From contig DKIV01000036.1 of assembly GCA_002454425.1 (NCBI GenBank), positions 1 to 49,620 on the forward strand: a DNA stretch of 49,620 nt, given 5' to 3'. The stretch comes from Sphingobacteriaceae bacterium UBA6709. GTDB taxonomy: Bacteria > Bacteroidota > Bacteroidia > Sphingobacteriales > Sphingobacteriaceae. Shown here in pieces: positions 15,579 to 22,060 of the stretch. Within the stretch, counting starts at the first letter, position 1; the number at the start of each line of letters is the position of its first letter. The notes under the pieces are model-generated. The model was not told where the DNA came from and did no database searches. It saw nothing but the letters and a program-made list of their open reading frames with translations. A program made the position numbers and the translations under genes.

Positions 15579-15625
15579 ACATGTTTATAAATCCTCCGCA
15601 TTACGACGGAACGGTATAAGCATGT
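15579..15625 (+). promoter_or_regulatory. Long-stem hairpin between rpoA and rplQ
   Basis: ACATGTTTATA (15579-15589) pairs with TATAAGCATGT (15615-15625), 11 bp with one G-U, and the 25-base loop holds a second small stem (TCCG/CGGA). It fills most of the 85-base gap. No T-run follows. A role in mRNA processing or translation control of rplQ is possible. Confidence 0.5.
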
Positions 15626-15639
15626 AAAATTTTAAAATA

Positions 15640-16161
15640 ATGAGACACGGAAAAAAAATCAATCATTTAGGCCGTACAGACAGTCACCGTAAAGCGTTGA
15701 TGTCTAACATGGCTATTTCGCTTATCAAGCACAAACGTATCGTTACAACTTTGGCTAAAGCTAAAGCGCTTCGTACTTACGTTGAGCCTTTGATCACTAA
15801 AGCAAAAAGCGATACTACACATTCTCGCAGAACGGTATTTAGCTACCTGCAGGATAAAGATATCGTTACCGAGCTTTTCCGCGACGTTGCAGCGAAAGTT
15901 GCTAACCGTCCAGGTGGTTACACTCGTATTATCAAGTTAAACAACCGTCCTGGTGATAACGCCGAGGTTGCTTTAATTGAATTGGTAGACTACAACACTG
16001 TTTACAACGCTGAGGATGCAGCGAAGACTGAGAAGAAAACTACTCGTCGTCGTAGTTCTGGCAAGAAGAAAGGTGCTGAGGCTCCAGTTGCTGAAACTAC
16101 TGAAGCAACTGAAGTTACTGAGGCTCCTGCAACAGAAGCTACTGAAGAAAAAGGCGAGTAA
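15640..16161 (+). CDS. rplQ: 50S ribosomal protein L17 with acidic C-terminal tail
   Basis: L17 (173 aa) lies near the tunnel exit. The core begins MRHGKKINHLGRTDSHRKAL and continues to NRPGDNAEVALIELVDY around residue 122. The rest is an extension: a basic patch (KKTTRRRSSGKKKG) followed by Ala, Thr and Glu repeats such as EATEVTEAPATEATEE. Bacterial L17 is usually about 115-130 aa, so the tail adds about 45 residues. It is the last gene of the operon; a strong terminator follows. Confidence 0.97.
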   Translation: MRHGKKINHLGRTDSHRKALMSNMAISLIKHKRIVTTLAKAKALRTYVEPLITKAKSDTTHSRRTVFSYLQDKDIVTELFRDVAAKVANRPGGYTRIIKLNNRPGDNAEVALIELVDYNTVYNAEDAAKTEKKTTRRRSSGKKKGAEAPVAETTEATEVTEAPATEATEEKGE

Positions 16162-16185
16162 TCGTACCTTTTTTAAAGATCATAG

Positions 16186-16213
16186 AAGGTCGGACATTGT
16201 CCGGCCTTTTTTT
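16186..16213 (+). terminator. Rho-independent terminator of the S10-spc-alpha operon
   Basis: AAGGTCGGAC (16186-16195) pairs with GTCCGGCCTT (16199-16208), a 10-bp stem with one mismatch-like G-U and a 3-base loop, followed by a run of T to 16213. It sits 24 bases after the rplQ stop and is the clearest end point of the operon. Confidence 0.9.
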
Positions 16214-16226
16214 GTTATTGGGGGTC

Positions 16227-16304
16227 TGCAATGTCGTCATTGCAAACTGCCGGATATGCGAAGGGGGCGCTCCGACATCATCGGTGATGTTGAAGAGCCC
16301 CCTT
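16227..16304. repeat. Two palindromes between convergent rplQ and nucleotidyltransferase genes
   Basis: TGCAATG (16227-16233) pairs with CATTGCA (16238-16244) around TCGT. A larger stem, AAGGGGGC (16261-16268) with GCCCCCTT (16297-16304), encloses a second inverted repeat GACATCA/TGATGTT. The larger one lies just past the stop of the minus-strand nucleotidyltransferase gene and could end its transcript, though no T-run is seen. Confidence 0.45.
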
Positions 16305-16322
16305 TCAGGTGTGTAAGTTATT

Positions 16323-17222
16323 TTACCAAAGTTTTTCCGGATAAACACCTTTAGCCAGCAGATCGGAAATGCTTTTCTCAACCAATGGCTTGTCCTCTTT
16401 GTAGGTTACGCCAAACCATTTAGATGAAGTTGGGATAACCTTGAAGTTAGCGATACCTTTTTTCGTTAGTTCTTCGGCCATTAAAGGAATGAAGAATTCA
16501 GCTTTAGGGTTATTTTCATTAGCCTCAACAAAGCGTACAAACATTTCTTTTGTCTGCTTGAATACCGCAGGAGTGAAGCCCCAGAAGTTCATGGATGCGC
16601 GTGCATCAGCGTCGAGAGGAGTGGTATTGCCAGCTTCGTCTTCGTGAACGATCTGACCGTCCTTGGTATAAACCTTGGTGCGTTCTACGATCTCCTCAAG
16701 ATTACCTTCGGCGTTTACTTTACAAATACCACGGGATACGGAGCCGTAGTCGGAGAGTGTCTTATCTACCTCGTAGCCCATAAGGGAGTAGTTATCGTCA
16801 CGCGCGTCGTCTTTCAGGAAGGCGGCCATTTTCTCAAAGGCGTCATATCCGTAAAAGTCGTCCGCATTGATAACGCAGAATGGTTCATTTATCTGTTCGC
16901 TAGCTTCTAACACTGCATGGCCAGTTCCCCAGGGTTTCTGGCGTTCTATTTCTTTTGTGATACCGTATTTGCTAAGGTCAAAGCTTTGAAATACATAGTC
17001 AGTTTCAATTTTACCCGCTAGTTTAGGCTCAAATTTTGCTTTGAAGGCTTCGTAAAACTCCTCACGGATAATGAAGCTAACCTTTCCAAATCCTGCGCGT
17101 ATAGCATCGTAAATGGAATAATCTATAATTGTTTCGCCATTAGGGCCGAATCCATCTACTTGTTTCATGCTTCCGTAGCGGCTGGCCATGCCAGCGGCTA
17201 ATATTAAAAGGGTTGGTTTCAT
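16323..17222 (-). CDS. Sugar-phosphate nucleotidyltransferase
   Basis: This 299-aa protein has the nucleotide-binding signature LILAAGMASRYGSMKQ at its start and the metal-binding INADDFYGYDAF block in the middle, which place it in the glucose-1-phosphate thymidylyl/uridylyl-transferase superfamily. Such enzymes make NDP-sugars from a sugar phosphate and an NTP. It lacks a C-terminal hexapeptide-repeat acyltransferase domain. The exact sugar and nucleotide cannot be read from the sequence, so GalU-like activity is only one option. It stands alone, convergent with the ribosomal operon and 64 bases upstream of the end of the photolyase gene, which points the same way. Confidence 0.85.
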   Translation of the reverse strand: MKPTLLILAAGMASRYGSMKQVDGFGPNGETIIDYSIYDAIRAGFGKVSFIIREEFYEAFKAKFEPKLAGKIETDYVFQSFDLSKYGITKEIERQKPWGTGHAVLEASEQINEPFCVINADDFYGYDAFEKMAAFLKDDARDDNYSLMGYEVDKTLSDYGSVSRGICKVNAEGNLEEIVERTKVYTKDGQIVHEDEAGNTTPLDADARASMNFWGFTPAVFKQTKEMFVRFVEANENNPKAEFFIPLMAEELTKKGIANFKVIPTSSKWFGVTYKEDKPLVEKSISDLLAKGVYPEKLW

Positions 17223-17286
17223 ATGACTAAAATATCGATTACTGTAACTTTTGGCAAGTTATTAATATTAACTTATTATTCATTAT

Positions 17287-18603
17287 TTATTCATTCAATG
17301 CTTCCCTATACACCCGCAGGGCGCGTTCCCGTGCCTGATTGTGATCAACAATACGGTGCGGATAGGAAAAGGGATCTGAGAACTCAGGTACCCATTTTTT
17401 GATGAATTTCAACTCCGGATCGAATTTTTTTGTTTGTAAATCAGGGTTGAAGACTCTGAAATATGGCGCGGCATCAGTTCCGGAGCCTGATGCCCATTGC
17501 CAGCCACCGACGTTGCTGCTCTGTTCGTAATCCAGAAGTAATGCGGCGAAATAGGCTTCCCCCCAACGCCAATCAATTAGAAGGTGTTTGGTGAGAAAGC
17601 TTGCGGCGATCATTCGTAGTCGGTTGTGCATCCAGCCAGTGCTGTTGAGCTGTCGCATTGCCGCGTCTACGATAGGGTATCCTGTAGTTCCCTCACACCA
17701 ATGTTTGAATTCTTCTTCGTTATTACGCCAGGGTATGTCGTCATATTTTTTTCGGAAGGAATTTGTCGCTGATTCCGGAAAGTGCCATAAGATCATGGCG
17801 TAGAAATCTCTCCAAATAAGCTCATTTAACCAGGTTTTATCCGTCGATTCCCATGCAAAGGCTGCGGCTTCTCTGATACTTATAGTTCCGAATCGGAGAT
17901 GTATACCAATTTTGGTTGTGCCATCGAGCGAAGGGAAATCCCGTCGTTCCCCGTATTTCTCAATTTTCGATTTATAAGATCGAGGAGGAATCTCAAATCG
18001 GGCGTTGTTGAAACCAAGATCCTTCAGTGAGGGAATGGGTATGTGACCGATTTTATATAAGTTTGAAAAGTAACGCTCGGTATGATATTTTTTAAGGTGG
18101 AAAGCGGGGTTGAGTGTTTTTAACCATTGATTTTTGTATGGTGTGAAAACCATGTAGGGCTGTCCGTCACCCTTTACAATTTCTGACTTATCGAAAATGA
18201 CATGATCTTTTACCAGTGTGAAGCCAATTTTTTCCTTATCGAGTAAGCGCTGTATTTTTTGATCACGTTCTCTGGCATATGGCTCATAGTCGTCAGAGAC
18301 ATAGACCTGTTTTATGTTATACTCATGTAAGAGATCTTTCCATACCTGTTCCGCTTTTCCATATTTCACCAATAGTGAAGAACCTGTTTTTTCCAGATCT
18401 AATTTGAGGCTACTGATTGTTTGAAATATGAAATGTACCCGTGAGTCATCCTTTTCTAAGTGGTCAAGAATATTTTTATCGAAGATAAAAAGGCACAATA
18501 CGGGCTCAGTAGATTTGAGTGCATGATACAGACCAGCATTGTCAATTAAACGGAGGTCTCTTCGAAACCAGAATATGTTAAGCTTTTTGTTTTTTTCGTC
18601 CAT
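17287..18603 (-). CDS. Deoxyribodipyrimidine photolyase, class I
   Basis: The 438-aa protein repairs UV-induced pyrimidine dimers using FAD and blue light. The N-terminal antenna domain begins NIFWFRRDLRLIDNAGLYHAL. The C-terminal FAD domain has LIWRDFYAMILWHFPES, the MHNRLRMIAASFL FAD-contact block, and the diagnostic GGWQWASGSGTDAAPYFRVFNP region. The start is the ATG at 18603, giving MDEKNKKLNIFW; an open frame runs further upstream but would read through the epimerase gene. The start lies 26 bases inside the end of the TIGR01777 gene, so the two are probably translationally coupled. Confidence 0.95.
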   Translation of the reverse strand: MDEKNKKLNIFWFRRDLRLIDNAGLYHALKSTEPVLCLFIFDKNILDHLEKDDSRVHFIFQTISSLKLDLEKTGSSLLVKYGKAEQVWKDLLHEYNIKQVYVSDDYEPYARERDQKIQRLLDKEKIGFTLVKDHVIFDKSEIVKGDGQPYMVFTPYKNQWLKTLNPAFHLKKYHTERYFSNLYKIGHIPIPSLKDLGFNNARFEIPPRSYKSKIEKYGERRDFPSLDGTTKIGIHLRFGTISIREAAAFAWESTDKTWLNELIWRDFYAMILWHFPESATNSFRKKYDDIPWRNNEEEFKHWCEGTTGYPIVDAAMRQLNSTGWMHNRLRMIAASFLTKHLLIDWRWGEAYFAALLLDYEQSSNVGGWQWASGSGTDAAPYFRVFNPDLQTKKFDPELKFIKKWVPEFSDPFSYPHRIVDHNQARERALRVYREALNE

Positions 18604-19504
18604 ATAGATGAGCAAGGGCGGTAGATAATTCTGTAAATTTAAATGTAAATCCCGAATCAATGATGCGTGAACTGTCCATACGGTTGCTGTTGCTGAGTAT
18701 GGTATGCATCTCGCCAAGGATGACTCTCATCAGAAATGCCGGCACAGCAGGTAACCAGAGTGGCTTTTTAAGCGTGGAGGCGACAGTGTTCATCAATGTT
18801 TTATTTGTTACGGCATTGGGACTACTCATGTTATAAGCTCCGCGGCAATGTCCGTTTTTTAAGGTATAGATGTACATCTGTACGAGGTCGTCTATATGAA
18901 TCCATGGCACCCATTGCTTGCCGCCTGCCAGTGGGGCAGCTAATCCGGCTCTGGTTAAGGCAATAATAGGCTTTAGCGCTCCTCCCTGATTGCTGAGCAC
19001 TGTTCCTGTTCGCAATTTCACCACGCGTAGGCCGAGGGCTTTAGCCTCATTTACGGCATTCTCCCAATTTAAGCAGCAGTATGAAAGAAAATCATTCCCC
19101 GGGTGGCTGTTTTCCTTTAATATTTCATCTCCGCGATCGCCATAGTATCCAGAAGCAGACGCCGAAATGAGGTCTGTTACTGTATGAGGTCTTGCGCGAA
19201 GTACTTGCAGTATCAGGCGGATGGATTCAGTTCTGCTACGCACCAACCGCTGCTTTTGAGCGTTGGTCCATGGACGCGCGGCGATATTCTCGCCCGCGAG
19301 ATGAATAATGGCTGAAACGCCCTGTAAACACGCCTCGTCAATGTATTGGCGGTCAACATCCCATGAGAAATAACGAATACGTTCGTTACCATCCTTTTTT
19401 CCGCGTGTTAATGCGTGAATGGAATACCCTTGATTTAAAAGTTCATCACAAAGCTTCGTACCAATAAGTCCGCTGGCTCCCGTAACTAGAATTGTTTGAC
19501 CCAT
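18578..19504 (-). CDS. TIGR01777 family epimerase (NAD(P)-dependent sugar epimerase-like)
   Basis: This 308-aa short-chain dehydrogenase/reductase-like protein starts with a Rossmann motif (ILVTGASGLIGTKLCDEL). It contains AIIHLAGENIAARPWTNAQKQ, the SASASGYYGDRGDEIL block and the C-terminal DUF1731-like part (LWLPAVPAFLMRVILGEMHTILSNSNRM), which together define the TIGR01777 group (E. coli YfcH). The substrate is unknown. In many bacteria this gene sits beside a photolyase, as here, where their ends overlap by 26 bases. The start ATG is 39 bases from the divergent ferredoxin start. Confidence 0.9.
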   Translation of the reverse strand: MGQTILVTGASGLIGTKLCDELLNQGYSIHALTRGKKDGNERIRYFSWDVDRQYIDEACLQGVSAIIHLAGENIAARPWTNAQKQRLVRSRTESIRLILQVLRARPHTVTDLISASASGYYGDRGDEILKENSHPGNDFLSYCCLNWENAVNEAKALGLRVVKLRTGTVLSNQGGALKPIIALTRAGLAAPLAGGKQWVPWIHIDDLVQMYIYTLKNGHCRGAYNMSSPNAVTNKTLMNTVASTLKKPLWLPAVPAFLMRVILGEMHTILSNSNRMDSSRIIDSGFTFKFTELSTALAHLYGRKKQKA

Positions 19505-19543
19505 ATGTTTGTTAACCAGCTTATAATTTCATTGTTTTGCAGA

Positions 19544-19879
19544 ATGTTGTATAAGAAGCATCTATTTATTTGTACCAACCAACGTCCTGCGGGTAGCAGA
19601 GTGTGTTGTGGTGAGGCCGCGGGGTTAGCATTAGTGGCAGCGTTTAAGAAGCAGATTAAGGATAAGGGTCTGAATGCCGAGATTCGCGCTCAGCGCGCGG
19701 GTTGTTTAGAAACTTGTGAGTTAGGGCCAAGCGTTGTTGTTTATCCTGAAGGCGTGTTTTACGGACGTGTGCAGCTTGACGATGTTGAAGAGATCGTTGC
19801 TGAGCATTTAGAAAACGACCGTATCGTTGAACGTCTGGTAATGGATTTCGACGAGCTATCCAGACTCAAAAAAGGATAG
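19544..19879 (+). CDS. Thioredoxin-like [2Fe-2S] ferredoxin
   Basis: This 111-aa protein has the four cysteines of the thioredoxin-fold [2Fe-2S] ferredoxin family: Cys10, Cys21 or Cys22, Cys54 and Cys58, in CTNQRPAGSRVCCGEAAG and GCLETCELGPSVVVYPEG. Proteins of this type resemble the NuoE C-terminal half and carry single electrons. I start at the ATG at 19544, because the upstream in-frame ATG at 19496 would add a hydrophobic stretch not seen in the family. A TTTG (19508-19511) and TTGTTTTG (19532-19539) are close to promoter elements and would leave almost no leader. Its partner reductase is unknown. Confidence 0.88.
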   Translation: MLYKKHLFICTNQRPAGSRVCCGEAAGLALVAAFKKQIKDKGLNAEIRAQRAGCLETCELGPSVVVYPEGVFYGRVQLDDVEEIVAEHLENDRIVERLVMDFDELSRLKKG

Positions 19880-19917
19880 ACGCTTAATTTTTTCTTCTGA
19901 CGTGCAGTGGCCGGAGC

Positions 19918-19925
19918 AGTGTACT
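19918..19925 (+). promoter_or_regulatory. AGTGTACT motif, copy 1
   Basis: AGTGTACT lies in the 117-base gap between the ferredoxin and CBS genes. The complementary strand of this stretch also shows TAGTA twice, 11 bases apart. The same 8-mer recurs at 20544-20551 and 20677-20684. See the findings for the interpretation. Confidence 0.35.
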
Positions 19926-19996
19926 AATACAATACTAAAGGGGTAGCATACAGGAACACATTCCGGCCATGCCGTTATATTCGGCAGATAAAACAA

Positions 19997-20425
19997 TCAA
20001 CCACTTATATAGCTTTCAAGATGCTTTATTGTTTCTTGCTGTTCCTCAATAATTTCCTTCACAATATCACCAATTGAGATAATGCCGGCGAGCTTATGTC
20101 CTTCGAGTACCGGAAGATGTCGCACATGCTTATTGGTCATGATCTCCATACAGCTAGCCACCGAATCAGAAGCAGTTACGGTAAGAGGAGCTGAGGACAT
20201 CACTTCAGCGATAGGCGTGTCTTTAGATGATCTTCCCAAAAGCACAATTTTGCGGGCATAATCGCGCTCGGTAAATATTCCCTCAATGGTGTCGCCAGAG
20301 GAGATAATGAGGGCACTTACGTTTTTATTCATCATCTCTTCAAGTGCCTGAAATACTGAAATGTCGGCTGAAACGCAATGAACCGCGGTTCCTTTTCTGT
20401 TAAGGATAGATTGCACTTTTCTCAT
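19997..20425 (-). CDS. CBS-domain pair protein
   Basis: This 142-aa protein consists of two CBS domains: one with FQALEEMMNKNVSALIISSGDTIEGIFTERDYARK and the second with MTNKHVRHLPVLEGHKLAGIISIGDIVK. Stand-alone CBS pairs bind adenosine nucleotides and act as energy or metabolite sensors. The target of this one cannot be told. I prefer the ATG at 20425 (MRKVQSILNRKG), which matches the usual start of the family, over the upstream ATG at 20458, which adds 11 residues. It is convergent with the ferredoxin gene. Confidence 0.9.
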   Translation of the reverse strand: MRKVQSILNRKGTAVHCVSADISVFQALEEMMNKNVSALIISSGDTIEGIFTERDYARKIVLLGRSSKDTPIAEVMSSAPLTVTASDSVASCMEIMTNKHVRHLPVLEGHKLAGIISIGDIVKEIIEEQQETIKHLESYISG

Positions 20426-20543
20426 ATTATACTGGTTATCGTTTATAAATCTCAACATATTAAAGCAGGCTGCTGCAATATGTTATGAGGATAATCTCAT
20501 CGTTTGTATAAATATAAGTAAAAAATGTAAAAACTTTATTACC

Positions 20544-20684
20544 AGTGTACTGCGGAGTAAAGCTGAGCTGGCTTTTGCCGGTTTTTTTGATTTGTTTTTA
20601 CCATGTCAAGTTTAAATTCTGACATGATGTTAATTTAATTTAATATGCAATTTATCTATATTGCAGTACAATGAATAGTGTACT
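20544..20684 (+). promoter_or_regulatory. Operator-like region upstream of the cryptochrome gene
   Basis: This divergent intergenic region carries AGTGTACT at 20544-20551 and again at 20677-20684. The second copy forms part of a perfect inverted repeat, AGTACA (20665-20670)-N8-TGTACT (20679-20684), ending two bases before the cryptochrome ATG. Another inverted repeat, CATGTCA (20602-20608)-N11-TGACATG (20620-20626), lies in the middle. The layout suggests one or two regulators acting on the cryptochrome gene and perhaps on the divergent CBS gene. Confidence 0.45.
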
Positions 20685-20686
20685 AT

Positions 20687-21979
20687 ATGAGTGAAAAGAC
20701 CATATTGGTTTGGTTTAGAAACGATCTTAGGATTAAAGATAATGAGGTGCTAGTTGAAGCTATGGCTCGCGGAACCCGCATATTACCTTTGTATTGTTTC
20801 GATCCCAGATATTTCACGAAAACTGAAAGAGGTTTGAGAAAGACCGGTCATTTCAGATTTCGCTTCCTGCTGGAATCCATCGCAGATCTTCGTGAATCAT
20901 TGAAGATGTTGGGAGGTAACCTGATGGTTCGCGTAGGTATTCCTGAAGAGATTATTCCGGAGCTTTGTGTTAAATATAAGATTCATGAGGTATATCATCA
21001 CCGGGAAATAGGACCAAAAGAAACCGAGATATCTGAAAATGTTGAAGCCGCATTATGGAAGTTAAAAATAAACCTAAAGCATTTCATAGGCCATACACTT
21101 TACCACAAGGAAGACCTGCCATTTTCTGTTAAAAGTATCCCGAATAATTTTCAGACGTTTCGCAAGAAGCTGGAAAGAGACTGCAATGTGCGTCCGTGTT
21201 TTCCGGCGCCGGACAAGGTTGCTATTCCTGATTCTATAGAAGAGGGGGAGTTACCATCGTTTCAGGAGATAGGCTTTAGCGATGAGGAAGAGCAGACAAC
21301 ACTTTGTGAACCCGCGTTTCGGGGGGGCGAGCTTGCCGCACAAAATTGGATAAGAGTGCTTTTAGATGAGGGGGACATCAGTAGCAAGGCGCAGCTGGCG
21401 CTCTTCACGTCCAAGTTGTCACCATGGCTGTCCTTTGGTTGCATCTCGTCGAGAGAAGCCTATTGGATGGTGCAGAGCTTCAAGAAGCTTATGCCCGGGC
21501 TCAGTAATGGAATTATTAATGAGCTTATGTGGCGTGATTATTTCCGGTTTATGCTTAAGAAGCACGGGGCTCTTCTTAGTGGGGAAGAATGTCATGCCGA
21601 TGGCAATTTATTATCTGAGCATGAAGCTCTTCTTTACGAAAGCTGGATGCAGGGAAATACGTTGGATCCTGTGGTCAACGCGTGTATGAAGGAGCTTGCG
21701 TCATCAGGATATATCAGTGAGGCCTGCCGTTATTTCGTGGGCACCTATCTGGTGCAGAAATTAAACTTGCATTGGTCATTGGGATCTGCCTATTTTGAAA
21801 ATATGCTCGTAGACTTCTCTCCGGCAAGCAACATCGGATGCTGGGCATTTATTTCGGGAGATAAAGTGGTCTCTGCCTCGAAAATTTCCGTGCCTAACGC
21901 TGAGCTCATCGTTCAGGATGAAGACCTGAAGAAATGGTTTGCACAAAATATAAAACCAAAGAAAGTTCACGCAGTTTAA
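20687..21979 (+). CDS. Divergent DASH-type cryptochrome/photolyase
   Basis: The 430-aa protein (ATG at 20687, preferred over a GTG nine bases upstream) has a photolyase alpha/beta domain beginning ILVWFRNDLRIKDNEVLVEA, the IPNNFQTFRKKLE linker, GGELAAQNW, SPWLSFGCISSREAYW and NELMWRDYFRFMLKKHG, all in the DASH layout. The C-terminal part is unusual. The segment normally reading SNRGRQNVAS is SEACRYFVG at 344-352, and the FAD and DNA-contact segment after SNxGxW (381-386) lacks the GxGxDPRxxRxFN pattern. It may bind FAD differently or be a light sensor rather than a repair enzyme; that is inference. Confidence 0.85.
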   Translation: MSEKTILVWFRNDLRIKDNEVLVEAMARGTRILPLYCFDPRYFTKTERGLRKTGHFRFRFLLESIADLRESLKMLGGNLMVRVGIPEEIIPELCVKYKIHEVYHHREIGPKETEISENVEAALWKLKINLKHFIGHTLYHKEDLPFSVKSIPNNFQTFRKKLERDCNVRPCFPAPDKVAIPDSIEEGELPSFQEIGFSDEEEQTTLCEPAFRGGELAAQNWIRVLLDEGDISSKAQLALFTSKLSPWLSFGCISSREAYWMVQSFKKLMPGLSNGIINELMWRDYFRFMLKKHGALLSGEECHADGNLLSEHEALLYESWMQGNTLDPVVNACMKELASSGYISEACRYFVGTYLVQKLNLHWSLGSAYFENMLVDFSPASNIGCWAFISGDKVVSASKISVPNAELIVQDEDLKKWFAQNIKPKKVHAV

Positions 21980-21995
21980 TTTAAGATCTTTGGTT

Positions 21996-22003
21996 TACTT
22001 TTG
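21996..22003 (+). promoter_or_regulatory. -7 element of a probable sucA promoter
   Basis: TACTTTTG matches TAnnTTTG and lies 58 bases before the sucA ATG. A TTTA at 21975-21978 could be a weak -33 box with a shorter spacer. The gene starts only 82 bases after the cryptochrome stop, and this position supports separate transcription of sucA. Confidence 0.4.
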
Positions 22004-22060
22004 GCCCGACAATCAACATCTGGCTACATAAAAAATCGTCAATTATATAAGGAAATTCCA

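Noticed and set aside
16016..16354. Plus-strand frame in the L17 tail
   Set aside because: It is a shifted reading of the rplQ tail and terminator region with Leu- and Arg-rich sequence; L17 explains the DNA.
20687..21979. Cryptochrome as a second ordinary CPD photolyase
   Set aside because: Its middle region and linker fit the DASH group rather than class I, and the FAD-domain motifs differ from both.
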